Notes: generated by a model not told the origin, from the sequence alone. A stretch of 64,000 nucleotides of DNA from JBBQNR01 sp963774075 (GCA_963774075.1 CAVZDP010000003.1:868001-932000); one strand, 5' to 3'; numbered from the stretch's first letter, positions 17,258 through 26,589 are shown. Numbers and translations: made by a program.

Positions 17258-20083
17258 ATGTCATCGGCTGCTCGGCGATTCGTTCTGCTCTTCGTGGTCG
17301 CCGTGCTCGCGTGCTCGTTTGGGCTTGCGCCCAGCGCGCTTGCCGCGGCCGAGCCCTACCAGGAGGGCGATCACCTCGGCTTTCGCAACATCCTCCCGCC
17401 CGGCACGAACGGGCACGAAAACGTGACCGACGCGGCGCAGTTCCTCGGCCTGGGCGTCTACCCGCCCCACTGGGTCGACCAGGCCGAGATGTACGGCGAC
17501 CTGGTGTACGAGTCGCCTGGCGTGACGCCGGCGCAGGTGGATCAATTCTTCAAGGATGCCAGCTTCGGCGTGGCGCCCGGGAACGTGGCGCGCACCTACA
17601 GCCCGCCGCTTCGCCCGGGCGTCGTGATCGAGCGCGACGGCTCATTCGGGGTCGCCCACGTCTACGGCGAGACGCGCTCGGACACCATCTACGGCGCCGG
17701 CTACATCGGGGCCGAGGACCGCCTCTTCTTCATGGACGTGCTCCGCCACGCCGGCCGCGCGCAGCTCTCGGACTTCGCCGGCGGCTCGAACAAGGCGATG
17801 GACGAGGAGCAGTGGCAGGGCGCGCCTTACACCGAGGCCGACCTCCAGCAGCAGGCCGACCAGCTCGACGACCTCTACGGGGCGGACGGCGCTCAGGTCC
17901 AGCAGGACTCGCTCGACTACATCGCCGGCGTCAACGCGTACATCACCGAGGCCCGCATCAACCCGACCAAGATGCCGGCCGAGTACGCCGCGATCGGCAA
18001 GCCGCTGCTCGACTTCCAGCCCACGGACATCATCGCGACAGCGTCGCTGGTCGGCGGCATCTTCGGCAAGGGCGGCGGCGGCGAGGTCGCGAGCGCGCAG
18101 ATCCTCAACGCGGCCCGCAAGCGCTTCGGCCCGCGGGCGGGGGAGGCGGCGTGGCAGGACTTCCGCCGCGCCGAGGACCCCGAGGCGCCAACGACCGTTC
18201 AGGGAACCTCGTTCCAGTACCAGGTCCCGCGGGGGATCCAGAGCCGCGCGGTCGCGATCCCCGATCCGGGCTCGGTCGTCGGTCCCGGCGGCACGGGAGC
18301 GTCGTCGGCCGCGATGTCCGCCTCGGCGAGCGGAGCGCTGCCCCCACGCCGCGCCTCTGCCGGCCGCCGGAGCGACAAGAGCAAGGGTCTCATCTCGCTG
18401 CCTCGCAGCGCCTCGAACGCGTTGCTCGTGTCGGGCCAGCACACCGACAGCGGGCGTCCAGTGGCAGTCATGGGACCGCAGGTCTCCTACTTCATCCCCG
18501 AGATCCTGATGGAGCAGGACCTCCATTGCCTGGGCGATTGCGGGGGCGCTCCCGACATCGACGCGCGCGGCGCCTCGTTCCCCGGCGTCAGCCCGTACGT
18601 GCTGCTCGGCAGAGGACCGGACTTCGCCTGGTCCGCCACCTCGGCCGGCCAGGACATCATCGACACCTTCGCCGAGGAGCTGTGCGAGACGGACGGCTCG
18701 GAGCCGACGGTCGACTCCGACCACTATCTGTACCAAGGGCAGTGCGTCGCGATGGAGGTGCTGGAGCGCACGAACATCGTCACACCAAACCCGGCCGACC
18801 CATGCGGCGGAAGCGGGCAGACGGCGTGCGGCCCTTACACGATCACGTCCTTCCGCACGGTGCACGGCATCGTCAATGCGCGTGGCACGGTGCGCGGCAA
18901 GCCGGTGGCGTTCGCGCGCCAGCGCTCGACGTACATGCACGAAGTGGACTCGGCGCGCGGGTTCGTCGACCTGAACTCACCGGAGCGGGTCTCAAACGCG
19001 CAGGAGTTCCAGCAGGCCGCGCACAAGATCGGCTTCACCTTCAACTGGTTCTACGCCGACGACCGCGACATCGCCTACTTCAACTCCGGCGACAATCCGG
19101 TCCGGGCGCGAGGCGTAGACCCCAACTTCCCCGCCTGGGGAACCGGCCAGTGGGACTGGCAGGGCTTCGACCCGGCCACCCGCACGGCCGACTACACGCC
19201 GTTCTCGCAGCACCCGCGCCTCATCAACCAGCCTTTCATGACCTCCTGGAACAACAAGCAGGCTCCCGGCTACCGCGCCGCCGACGACAACTTCGCCTAC
19301 GGCCCCGTCCACCGCTCGCTTTCGCTCGACCGGCGCATCCAGAGCCGGATCACGAGTGGCGACACGTTCGCACTGAACGAGCTCGTGGACGCGATGGAGG
19401 ACGCCGGCACGGTGGACCTGCGGGCGGCCGAGGTGCTTCCGTACATGCTGGACGTCCTCGGCACGTCCGGCGGGTCGGAGATCCAGGTTGCCGCGCAGAC
19501 GCTCGGCGACTGGGTCGCCTCCGGCGCTCATCGCCGTGATCTCGACCAGAACGGCGTCTACGACCACACTCAGGCGGTCCAGATCATGGACGCCTGGTGG
19601 CCGCGGGCGCTTCAGGCCGCCTTCCAGCCCTCGCTTGGGCAGGAGCTCTTCGACTCGCTCCGCAGCATGATCCACTTCGACGACGACCCCAATACGGGCA
19701 GCGGCTACCACGCCGGCAGCGCCTACATCGACGGCTGGTACGGCTACCTGCAGAAGGACCTGCGGCGCCTGCTCGGGCTGCCGGTGCAGGGCACCTTCTC
19801 CCGGGTCTACTGCGGCGGCGGCAGCCTCACCGCCTGCAGGAACGCGCTCCGCCAATCGCTTCGGGACGCGCTCGATGTCCCGGCCACGACGCTCTACGAC
19901 GAGGACCCCGTCGCAGCGGGCGTCCAGCGGGCCGACACCTGCCCGCCGGCGAACAGCGATCAGTGGTGCTGGGATTCCGTGCGCTTCCGCCCGATCGGGG
20001 CCGTGACCCATCCGACCTTTCACTGGATCAACCGGCCGACGTTCCAGCAGGCTGTGGACATCCAAGGACACCGCCCGCGTTGA
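17258..20083 (+). CDS. Secreted penicillin-acylase-family Ntn hydrolase
   Basis: The ATG at 17258 follows GGGGGAGG by 7 nt; upstream codons in frame do not look coding. A signal peptide (FVLLFVVAVLACSFGLAPSA) precedes a 941-residue precursor. The family's self-cleavage site is seen in SASNALLVSG, where Ser386-Asn387 aligns with the Ser1-Asn2 start of the penicillin G acylase beta chain. Downstream are VMGPQVSYF, SATSAGQDIIDTFAEEL and the hallmark TSWNNKQAPGY. An insertion rich in Ala/Ser/Arg/Lys (about residues 345-378) sits just before the cleavage site and may serve as the removable linker peptide. The usual Asn before GPQ is Met here. Likely substrates are amides such as acyl-homoserine lactones or beta-lactams; the actual one is unknown. 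Confidence 0.92.
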   Translation: MSSAARRFVLLFVVAVLACSFGLAPSALAAAEPYQEGDHLGFRNILPPGTNGHENVTDAAQFLGLGVYPPHWVDQAEMYGDLVYESPGVTPAQVDQFFKDASFGVAPGNVARTYSPPLRPGVVIERDGSFGVAHVYGETRSDTIYGAGYIGAEDRLFFMDVLRHAGRAQLSDFAGGSNKAMDEEQWQGAPYTEADLQQQADQLDDLYGADGAQVQQDSLDYIAGVNAYITEARINPTKMPAEYAAIGKPLLDFQPTDIIATASLVGGIFGKGGGGEVASAQILNAARKRFGPRAGEAAWQDFRRAEDPEAPTTVQGTSFQYQVPRGIQSRAVAIPDPGSVVGPGGTGASSAAMSASASGALPPRRASAGRRSDKSKGLISLPRSASNALLVSGQHTDSGRPVAVMGPQVSYFIPEILMEQDLHCLGDCGGAPDIDARGASFPGVSPYVLLGRGPDFAWSATSAGQDIIDTFAEELCETDGSEPTVDSDHYLYQGQCVAMEVLERTNIVTPNPADPCGGSGQTACGPYTITSFRTVHGIVNARGTVRGKPVAFARQRSTYMHEVDSARGFVDLNSPERVSNAQEFQQAAHKIGFTFNWFYADDRDIAYFNSGDNPVRARGVDPNFPAWGTGQWDWQGFDPATRTADYTPFSQHPRLINQPFMTSWNNKQAPGYRAADDNFAYGPVHRSLSLDRRIQSRITSGDTFALNELVDAMEDAGTVDLRAAEVLPYMLDVLGTSGGSEIQVAAQTLGDWVASGAHRRDLDQNGVYDHTQAVQIMDAWWPRALQAAFQPSLGQELFDSLRSMIHFDDDPNTGSGYHAGSAYIDGWYGYLQKDLRRLLGLPVQGTFSRVYCGGGSLTACRNALRQSLRDALDVPATTLYDEDPVAAGVQRADTCPPANSDQWCWDSVRFRPIGAVTHPTFHWINRPTFQQAVDIQGHRPR

Positions 20084-20234
20084 GGATGCTGCGCCAGAGC
20101 ATCGCAGCCGGCAGAGGGGGGGCGCTGCGAAAAGCCACCTCTTGCCGGCGCAGATCGCCTAGTCTGGGCCTTAGGCTAGGGACACCGTTGGCGTTGGGGC
20201 TGGCGCGCTCCGCTGCCGCGAGGGGAGGTATGCA

Positions 20235-22442
20235 GTGATTCGGAAGGGAAAGCTGGTGCTGTGGGTGCTGCCGCTCGCGGCCCTTGTCGCGCTCGCCTTT
20301 GCCTCGAGCGCCGGGGCGACCCACAACCTGTTTGCCCTGGTCTCCACGGGCCCGGTGAGCAACGGCCCCAACGACGCGCACTTCGCCGACGTCAGCGACG
20401 TCGGCACGCGATTCCTGTTCGAGACCGACGAGAAGGTCGTGGCCGCCGACACCGACTCCGTGGTCGACCTCTACGAGCGGGTGAGCTCCACGACGACGTT
20501 GCTCTCCACCGGCCCTTCCGGCGGCAATGGCGCCATCGACGTCTTCTACACGGGTAGCTCCAAGGACGCCAGCCACGCCTACTTCGAGACCGACGAGAAG
20601 CTCGTCGCGAGCGACAACGACGGCGGCCAGGGTGACGTCTACGAGCGGGTCGGAGGCACGACCAACCTCGTCTCGCAGGGAACCGGTGGCAACGGGGCGT
20701 TCTCCGCATTTTTCGTCGGCGTCTCCGATAACGGCGGCAGAGTCTTCTTCGAGACCGACGAGGCGCTCTCCGCGAGCGACACGGACGGCGGCCAGCAGGA
20801 CGTCTACGAGCGGGTCGGAGGCACGACCAACCTCGTCTCGACCGGTGGCAACGGCGCGTTCCTCGCCAGCTTCGCCGGCGCTTCGGCGGACGGCACCAAG
20901 GTCTTGTTCGTGACCGACGAATCGCTCGGCGGCGGCGACGTTGACGGTCTCCAGGACATCTACATGCGCTCCGGCGGCACGACGACACTGATCTCGACCG
21001 GGTCCGCCAACAACGGCGCCTTCGCGGCCAACTTCGAGTCCGTCACCGCGGATGGCTCGCGGGTGGTCTTCAAGACCGCCGAGAAGGTGGAGCCGCTGAG
21101 CGACACGGACGCCCAGCTCGACCTGTACGAACGGGTGGGGTCCACAACGTCTCTCGTATCCACCGGCCCCATCGGCGGGAACGGAGCGTTCGGCGCGACT
21201 TGGGGAGGCATCTCCAGCGACGGCTCGCACATCGTGTTCGAGACGAGCGAGAAGCTGACCGCGGACGATCTCGACCTCACGAAGGACGTGTACGACCGCT
21301 CCGGCGGCTCGACCACGCGGGTGTCCACCGGCACCTCCGGGGGCAACGCGACCGCCTCGGCAACCTTCGAGGGAGTCTCCGACTCGGGCGCGCGCGTCTT
21401 CTTCAACACAACGGAGCAGGTCGAAACCTCCGACACCGACACCGTCAAGGACATATACGAACGCGCGGGCACGACCACCAGCCGGGTCTCAACCGGTCCG
21501 CTGGGCGGCAACGGCGCCGTCCCGGCCGCCTTCCTGAGCTCGAGCCTCGACGGAACGCGCGCGTTCTTCGAGACCGGTGAATCGCTCGAGACCGCGGACA
21601 CCGACTCCTCCACCGACATCTACGAGCGCACGGCCGGAGGCACGACCCGCATCTCCACCGGTGCGATCGGAGGCAACGCCAACAGCGCCAACGCCGTCTG
21701 GTGGGGCAGCTCCGACGACGGGCGGCGTGCGTTCTTCGACACCGTCGAGAGCCTCTCCACCGCCGACACCGACAGTGCGATCGACGTCTACGTCGCGGTC
21801 TCCAACCTCCAGTTTCCGCGGCCGGGCGGAGGGACTCCTTTGAGGGTGCCGCTCGTGCCGGCGTACTCGGCATGCACGAGCCCGAATTCCTCGCACATCG
21901 GGCCGCTCGCGGAGCCCTCGTGCAGCCCGCCGGTGCTGCAGTCCCCGCGCCTGACGACGTCGAGCGTCGGTAGAGGCCTCGGGTCGGTGATCCTGAGCAC
22001 GATTGTCGGCAACCCGAGCACGCCCGCCGACGAGGCCAACGTCTCCATCCAGGTCTCGCTAACCGACGTGCTGAACACGTCCGGCGGCACCGAGTACACG
22101 GGAGACGTGATGCTGAGCAGTCAGTTCAGGATCACCGACAACGCAAGCGGCTTCACCGGCGAGGAGGCGGCGACCGGGCAGGACACCGAGTTCTCCTTCC
22201 GGATCGACTGCGTCTCGACGCCCGATCCGGCCCTCGGCGGCGCGTGCAACGCGACCACGACCGCGGACTCGCTGGTCCCCGGCTACATCCTGGAGACCAA
22301 CCGCACGACCATCTCCGCGTTCACGCTCGAGGTTCTCGACGCCGGAGCGGATGGCTCGGTCATTCCTGGCTCGGGCTGCCCGGCCAACTGTGGCACGGGC
22401 GACGAGCAGCGGTTCGCCGTCCAGGGGGCGTTCCTGCCTTAG
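20235..22442 (+). CDS. Secreted nine-repeat beta-propeller-like protein with Cys-rich C-terminal domain
   Basis: The GTG at 20235 has GAGGGGAGGT 5-6 nt upstream. A signal peptide (LPLAALVALAFASSAGA) is followed by nine repeats of about 53 residues, each with LVSTG, FETDExL, DTDxxxDVYER and a GGTT turn. They resemble PD40/TolB-type blades and probably fold as one or two propellers. Residues 527-735 form a separate domain that starts PRPGGGTPLRVPLVP and has six Cys. The same domain, about 45 % identical by eye, ends the SBBP protein at 26590 (see findings). Function is unknown; extracellular, perhaps surface-associated. Confidence 0.85.
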   Translation: MIRKGKLVLWVLPLAALVALAFASSAGATHNLFALVSTGPVSNGPNDAHFADVSDVGTRFLFETDEKVVAADTDSVVDLYERVSSTTTLLSTGPSGGNGAIDVFYTGSSKDASHAYFETDEKLVASDNDGGQGDVYERVGGTTNLVSQGTGGNGAFSAFFVGVSDNGGRVFFETDEALSASDTDGGQQDVYERVGGTTNLVSTGGNGAFLASFAGASADGTKVLFVTDESLGGGDVDGLQDIYMRSGGTTTLISTGSANNGAFAANFESVTADGSRVVFKTAEKVEPLSDTDAQLDLYERVGSTTSLVSTGPIGGNGAFGATWGGISSDGSHIVFETSEKLTADDLDLTKDVYDRSGGSTTRVSTGTSGGNATASATFEGVSDSGARVFFNTTEQVETSDTDTVKDIYERAGTTTSRVSTGPLGGNGAVPAAFLSSSLDGTRAFFETGESLETADTDSSTDIYERTAGGTTRISTGAIGGNANSANAVWWGSSDDGRRAFFDTVESLSTADTDSAIDVYVAVSNLQFPRPGGGTPLRVPLVPAYSACTSPNSSHIGPLAEPSCSPPVLQSPRLTTSSVGRGLGSVILSTIVGNPSTPADEANVSIQVSLTDVLNTSGGTEYTGDVMLSSQFRITDNASGFTGEEAATGQDTEFSFRIDCVSTPDPALGGACNATTTADSLVPGYILETNRTTISAFTLEVLDAGADGSVIPGSGCPANCGTGDEQRFAVQGAFLP

Positions 22443-22461
22443 CCCTTCCTTTTCGATGGCT

Positions 22462-22487
22462 CGGGCCGCCTCCCGTCGGGCGGCCCG
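22462..22487. terminator. Bidirectional hairpin between convergent genes
   Basis: CGGGCCGCC and GGCGGCCCG pair perfectly (9 bp) around an 8-nt loop, 20 bp after the repeat-protein stop and 25 bp after the end of the convergent LmeA-like gene. There is no T-tract, so termination strength is uncertain. Confidence 0.6.
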
Positions 22488-22511
22488 GGCCGCGATCTTG
22501 CTGCGCGGCGC

Positions 22512-23135
22512 TCAGATCCTCGACAGCACGGCCCGCGCGATCAGCTCGACCAGCGGGCCGACCTGGAGCCCGACGACCGTCCCTCGCGCCCGCACCACTT
22601 GCGGCCGGCCCTTCTCGCTGGCCACCACCGCATCGACGTCGATGGGGATCGCTCCCAGCCCCCGCAGCGCCGCTGACGCCGCTCCACCCACGAGCGGGCC
22701 GAGCAACTCGGGGAGCTGCGCCGAGCCGTAGGCGAGGAGCGCCGGGGCGGAGGTCAGGGCGGTGATCCGAAGCCGGTACGTCTCGTCGCCCTCGCCTCGA
22801 TCGAAATCGAACACCGCGACCTGGAACGGCCCGGACTCGAAGCTACGCAGGCTGAGGTCGACCTCGTCGAAGCCGTCGAGGTCGTCGAGCGCGCGTGAGC
22901 GCAGATCGGACAGCCTCAGGTCGAGACGGAGGTCGCGTCCATCGATCGCGAGCCTGTCACCGTCGTGCGCCAGCAAGCGCAGGGCTGGCAATGCCTCGAG
23001 CGTCACGCCGGCGCTCCCGCCCTCCGCCGTTAGCCGGTTCTCGATCCTGTGCTCGAGGTAGCGCGGCAGGAGGAGCTGCGATGCGACGAGCGCAACCAGC
23101 AGCCCGCCGGCGACGATGAGAGCGATCAGGCGCAA
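22512..23135 (-). CDS. LmeA-like (DUF2993) membrane-anchored protein
   Basis: The 207-residue protein has one N-terminal hydrophobic segment (ALIVAGGLLVALVASQLLL) that should anchor it, followed by an alternating beta pattern with IDGRDLRLDLRLSDL and RLRITALTSAPALLAY. The fold and length match DUF2993, the family of mycobacterial LmeA, a periplasmic mannosyltransferase-maturation factor that binds lipids. The start codon appears to be TTG at 23135, as no ATG or GTG is available in frame. It stands alone, convergent with the repeat-protein gene. Family assignment is by overall pattern; the specific role is inferred. Confidence 0.72.
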   Translation of the reverse strand: MRLIALIVAGGLLVALVASQLLLPRYLEHRIENRLTAEGGSAGVTLEALPALRLLAHDGDRLAIDGRDLRLDLRLSDLRSRALDDLDGFDEVDLSLRSFESGPFQVAVFDFDRGEGDETYRLRITALTSAPALLAYGSAQLPELLGPLVGGAASAALRGLGAIPIDVDAVVASEKGRPQVVRARGTVVGLQVGPLVELIARAVLSRI

Positions 23136-23201
23136 TCACACACCGCCGACACCCTAGTGGCCCGGAGGATGGACCTTTGCGGGTAGGCGCCGGCACCGGG
23201 G

Positions 23202-23207
23202 TATCCT
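23202..23207 (+). promoter_or_regulatory. Putative -10 element, leaderless type
   Basis: TATCCT, 9 nt before the nitrilase ATG at 23217, with no ribosome-binding site between. Confidence 0.35.
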
Positions 23208-23216
23208 CGACTCGGC

Positions 23217-24203
23217 ATGAGTGAGAGCACGGTTCGAATCGCGGCCATTCAGGCGACGCCGGTGATCCTCGACTCCGAGGCCACTGTCGAGAAGGCGTGC
23301 GCGCTGATCGGCGAGGCAGCCGCCGATGGCGCGCAGCTTGCCGTGTTGCCGGAGGCCTTCGTGCCTCTTTACCCGTCTAACTCGTGGGCGAAGGGTGCAG
23401 CGGCGTTCGCGGGCTGGGATGCGCTGTGGGAGCGTCTCTGGGAGAACTCGGTTGACGTTCCGGGACCAGTCACCGAGCGGCTGGGAGAGGCATGCCGCGA
23501 GCACGGCATCCACTGCGCGATCGGCGTCAACGAGCGAGAGTCCGAGCGTCCCGGCTCGCTCTACAACACGCTGCTCCTGCTCGGGCCGGAGGGTCTGCTG
23601 CACAAGCACCGCAAGCTGATGCCGACCATGCACGAGCGGCTCTTCCACGGAATCGGCGGCGGCGACGACCTCGACGTGACCGCTACCGCAGCCGGGCGGA
23701 TCGGCGGCTTGATCTGCTGGGAGAACCGGATGCCGCTCGCGCGCTACGCCGTCTACCGCGGCGGGCCCCAGGTGTGGGTCGCGCCGACCGCCGACGACTC
23801 CGAGGGCTGGCTGGCGAGCATGCGGCACATCGCGATCGAGGCGGGCGCCTTCGTGGTCTCGGTGCCGCAATACATTCCCGCTTCAGCCTTCCCCGCGGAC
23901 TTCCCAGTGCCGCTGCCCGAGGGCAGGGAGGTGTTCGGCAACGGCGGCGCGGCGATTGTCGAGCCCGGCTCCGGCCAGGTCATTGCCGGCCCCCTGTACG
24001 GAGAGGAGGGGATCGTCGTCGCGGACTGCGATCTCCGGGCCTGCCTGGTGGCCAAGCGCTCATTCGACGCCGTGGGGCATTACAGCCGCGAGGACGTGTT
24101 CGCGCGTACGGTTGCTCTCCCTGGCGCCGGGCAGTCGGATGGAGAGCAAGCGCCACACGGCGCGGCAGCGACGGGACACTACGCCCCGCCGCGCGAGGGC
24201 TGA
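23217..24203 (+). CDS. Nitrilase (aliphatic/aryl nitrilase branch of the CN hydrolases)
   Basis: The catalytic triad is visible: Glu46 in VLPEAFVP, Lys133 in HKHRKLMPT and Cys167 in GGLICWENRMPLAR. The GLICWEN and HRKLMPT forms are characteristic of true nitrilases (branch 1), which hydrolyse nitriles to acids and ammonia without an amide product. Length (328) is normal; a Gly/Ala/Gln-rich tail of about 25 residues is likely disordered. It acts in the cytoplasm and may be used for nitrogen scavenging or cyanide/indole-nitrile breakdown. It is not in an operon with obvious partners. Confidence 0.92.
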   Translation: MSESTVRIAAIQATPVILDSEATVEKACALIGEAAADGAQLAVLPEAFVPLYPSNSWAKGAAAFAGWDALWERLWENSVDVPGPVTERLGEACREHGIHCAIGVNERESERPGSLYNTLLLLGPEGLLHKHRKLMPTMHERLFHGIGGGDDLDVTATAAGRIGGLICWENRMPLARYAVYRGGPQVWVAPTADDSEGWLASMRHIAIEAGAFVVSVPQYIPASAFPADFPVPLPEGREVFGNGGAAIVEPGSGQVIAGPLYGEEGIVVADCDLRACLVAKRSFDAVGHYSREDVFARTVALPGAGQSDGEQAPHGAAATGHYAPPREG

Positions 24204-24274
24204 GCTCCTTCTTCGCGCGGAGCAGCAGTCGAGCTACGTGCGCCGTGAACGGCTCTCTGACGGCTGGCGTGGGA

Positions 24275-24760
24275 TCAGGATCCGACGCGGTGCAGACCCA
24301 GCATCGGGAGCTCCCGAACCACCGCCTCCTCGGGTTCGCCCTCGAACCGGTTCACACGGACCAGCATCCGCAGGATCATGCGGCTGTAGAAGGGGTGGGC
24401 CTCACGGTAGGCCTTGATCGCCGCGCGGCGCTCGGCCTCGTCCAGCTCGCGCCACTCGACCCGCCGCTCCTCGCCCCGTACGTGCGCCTCGACCAGCCCG
24501 CCGGCAACCACGTTCCGATACCAGTCGGAGTCCCTGCCCCACATCGGCGAAACGACGAGCTCGCTCCGCTCGGAATCGTCGACCAGTATCTCGACCGGCG
24601 TCTTATAAAGCCTGCCGCTCTTGCGCCCGCGGTGGACGAGGACGATCACCGGCGCCGGTGAGAGCACCTGAAGCATCCAGCGGGTTCCCTTGCGATCGAG
24701 GGCGCTCGGCATCCGCAGGGTGCGGCCGAGCACCCGCGCGGCGCGCGACTTGCCGTTCAC
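24275..24760 (-). CDS. Deazaflavin (F420)-dependent nitroreductase-family protein
   Basis: The 161-residue protein fits the DDN/F420H2-dependent quinone reductase fold. VIVLVHRGRKSGRLYKTPVE is the family hallmark around the F420-phosphate site, followed by VVSPMWGRDSDWYRNVVAGG, where the WYRN segment is typical. In mycobacteria these enzymes reduce quinones or nitro compounds with F420H2. Here the natural substrate is unknown. The start is GTG at 24760 with GGGAGG upstream. F420 use is inferred from family. Confidence 0.85.
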   Translation of the reverse strand: MNGKSRAARVLGRTLRMPSALDRKGTRWMLQVLSPAPVIVLVHRGRKSGRLYKTPVEILVDDSERSELVVSPMWGRDSDWYRNVVAGGLVEAHVRGEERRVEWRELDEAERRAAIKAYREAHPFYSRMILRMLVRVNRFEGEPEEAVVRELPMLGLHRVGS

Positions 24761-24933
24761 GCCCGCCCTCCCGGTGTCAGCCCCATCATCTCGAATGCAC
24801 GGCGCACTCTAATGCGAAGGGCGGGCAGGGAACGCCGGCAGGTCTGACGTGCGGGCCAGCCCTCGCTGCCGCTCGCTCGGATCCGACACCGTCCGCGCGA
24901 AGCGGAAGCGAAGGCGGGATACTTCACCGATAT

Positions 24934-25362
24934 ATGTCGCGGGAGCAAATCGAGCAAATCGAGCAAATCTACTCCGCCTTCAATCGAGGCGACTTCGATA
25001 GCGTCCTCGAGAGCTGGGATGACGACACGGAGTTCGTGGCCCCGGAGGACATGCCCGAGCAAAGCAGTTTCCGTGGTCCTGAGGGCTACAGGCAATTCCT
25101 CGCCTCGATGCTTGATGTCTTCGAGGATTTCCGAAGTGAGCCTGAGCGAATAATCGAGGTCGGGGACGAGAAGTACCTCCTCTTTGTGACCGAGCGGTTT
25201 CGACGCAAGGAAGATGCAACCGCGGTGGAGGCACACAACTTCATACTCATCACCATGCAAAGCGAGAAGCTACGGCGGTTACAGGTGTTCTTGGATCGCC
25301 GCGCCGCTTTCGATGCTGCTGGCGTCTCGGAAGAGGCTGTGCGGGGCGATCGCGTCCCCTAG
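24934..25362 (+). CDS. SnoaL-like (NTF2-fold) protein
   Basis: The 142-residue protein has the pattern IYSAFNRGDFDSVLESWDDD, EFVAPEDMPEQ, FRGPEGYRQFLASMLDVFEDF and VEAHNFILITM, a typical SnoaL-like/DUF4440 alpha+beta barrel. Such proteins are small isomerases, hydrolases or ligand-binding proteins; no catalytic pair can be assigned. The ATG at 24934 is chosen because the upstream frame is antisense to the F420-type gene. The N-terminus contains a perfect 9-bp triplication (EQIEQIEQI). Base composition is lower in GC than the neighbours, which may point to recent acquisition. Confidence 0.8.
   Translation: MSREQIEQIEQIYSAFNRGDFDSVLESWDDDTEFVAPEDMPEQSSFRGPEGYRQFLASMLDVFEDFRSEPERIIEVGDEKYLLFVTERFRRKEDATAVEAHNFILITMQSEKLRRLQVFLDRRAAFDAAGVSEEAVRGDRVP
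24943..24969 (+). repeat. Three tandem copies of GAGCAAATC inside a CDS
   Basis: A perfect 3 x 9 bp repeat encodes EQIEQIEQI at the start of the SnoaL-like protein. Because the unit is a multiple of three, changes in copy number would stay in frame. Confidence 0.9.
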
Positions 25363-25435
25363 CGATCGCGGCGCGGCTGCTGCCTATCGCGCTTTGCCCG
25401 GCGGCGGTCCCACAACGCCACGCCGGCGGTCGTTC

Positions 25436-26329
25436 TCAGTACAGGACGTTCGAGAACCAGGCGCCGCGAGGCTTCTGGTAGGGGCCGCGCGCCATGATGT
25501 TCATCGGCTTCACCGCGCGCAAGCCCTCGCGCAGGGCCCAGCGGTAGAGCTCCCAGCGGATCGGCGCGAGGAACGAAAGAGGCTCCTCGGACTGCGCCGC
25601 GACGCCGAGCAGGAGCGCCTCCATGTCCTCCTCGCTCTCAGCTACGCCGTGCGCCATCGGCCACAGGGTCGCCGTGGTCAGGTAGCCGGCCACCTGTCCA
25701 TCCCGCACAACTACGAACGGCGCAAAGGCCTGCATCGCATCGCGCAACTCGCCGGTTCGCTCCCACCCATGCACCTGCTTGCAGAGTGCCTCGCAGGCGT
25801 CGATGTCGCCCGCCTCGAGTCTGCGGACCTCGACACCGTCGACCGGTCCGCTGCGCGGCTTGCCGCTCATGATCACCACGGGCTCGGTGACGTTGAACCC
25901 GAGCGACTGGTAGAGGCAGAGCGAACGCATGTGGAAGCTGTCCTGAAGGAGGCGAACGCCGCCAGGAGCGTCCTTGCCGCGCTCGATCACCGCCTCCATC
26001 AGCTGCCGCCCGACGCCGGAGTTCTGGGCCTCTGGATCGACCGAGATCGGCCCGACGCCGGCGATCGGCCCGCGCTGGTCGAGATAATTCGAGCCGAGGA
26101 TCTTCCCGTCACGCTCAGCGAGCACGCCCCACACGTTCGGGTGCTGGACCCAGCCGCCGATCACCATTGCGGCGAACTCGACAGTTGGGAAGTCGCGCGG
26201 GAAGCGGTGGTACTCGTCGAGCTGCCCAAACGCCTCGTAGCAGATGCGCGCGCACTCCTGCACGTCGTCGTCCCCGGGCTCCCGAAGCGTGATCTTCGAC
26301 GCCCCTGCAGTGGTTGCGGCCTGGCTCAT
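25436..26329 (-). CDS. GNAT-family N-acetyltransferase
   Basis: The 297-residue protein has a GNAT core in its first half: ITLREPGDDDVQECARICYE, GVLAERDGKILGSNYL, then GPISVDPEAQNSGVGRQLME, which carries the acetyl-CoA pyrophosphate-binding loop (QNSGVGRQL), and CLYQSLGFNV. The second half (from about residue 165, VDGVEVRRLEAGDIDACEAL) looks like a degenerate second GNAT domain. The ATG follows AGGAGG. Substrate is unknown. Confidence 0.85.
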   Translation of the reverse strand: MSQAATTAGASKITLREPGDDDVQECARICYEAFGQLDEYHRFPRDFPTVEFAAMVIGGWVQHPNVWGVLAERDGKILGSNYLDQRGPIAGVGPISVDPEAQNSGVGRQLMEAVIERGKDAPGGVRLLQDSFHMRSLCLYQSLGFNVTEPVVIMSGKPRSGPVDGVEVRRLEAGDIDACEALCKQVHGWERTGELRDAMQAFAPFVVVRDGQVAGYLTTATLWPMAHGVAESEEDMEALLLGVAAQSEEPLSFLAPIRWELYRWALREGLRAVKPMNIMARGPYQKPRGAWFSNVLY

Positions 26330-26412
26330 GCCTGCCTCCTCGCTCGTCGTACCACGAATGCGGGCTCAGTCTATGATCGGTCGCGCGGCGAGGCAACCTG
26401 GCGCGGCCGATC

Positions 26413-26444
26413 GCGCTTGTGCTTTCGCGTGAAAGCGAGAGCGC
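26413..26444. repeat. Interrupted inverted repeat between divergent genes
   Basis: GCGCT-TGT-GCTTTC-GCGT-GAAAGC-GAG-AGCGC: an outer 5-bp and an inner 6-bp stem flank a 3x3 internal loop and a 4-nt apex. It lies between the GNAT gene and the SBBP gene, where it may be an operator or an RNA hairpin in the SBBP leader. The rest of 26330-26589 shows nothing else. Confidence 0.5.
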
Positions 26445-26589
26445 AAGGCGCGACAATCCCCAAGGCATGGGACCCCCACGAGTCCAGGCCAAGTCGCTAG
26501 GATGGGGCTTCACTCAGGGGCGTAGCTGCTTCGGAACACGCAGCGTTCGCCTCTAGGGAACCGGGTTAGGAAACAGGGGGAGGATGTGC

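Noticed and set aside
24658..24933. Upstream extension of the SnoaL-like ORF
   Set aside because: It is antisense to the F420-type reductase and has no coding pattern.
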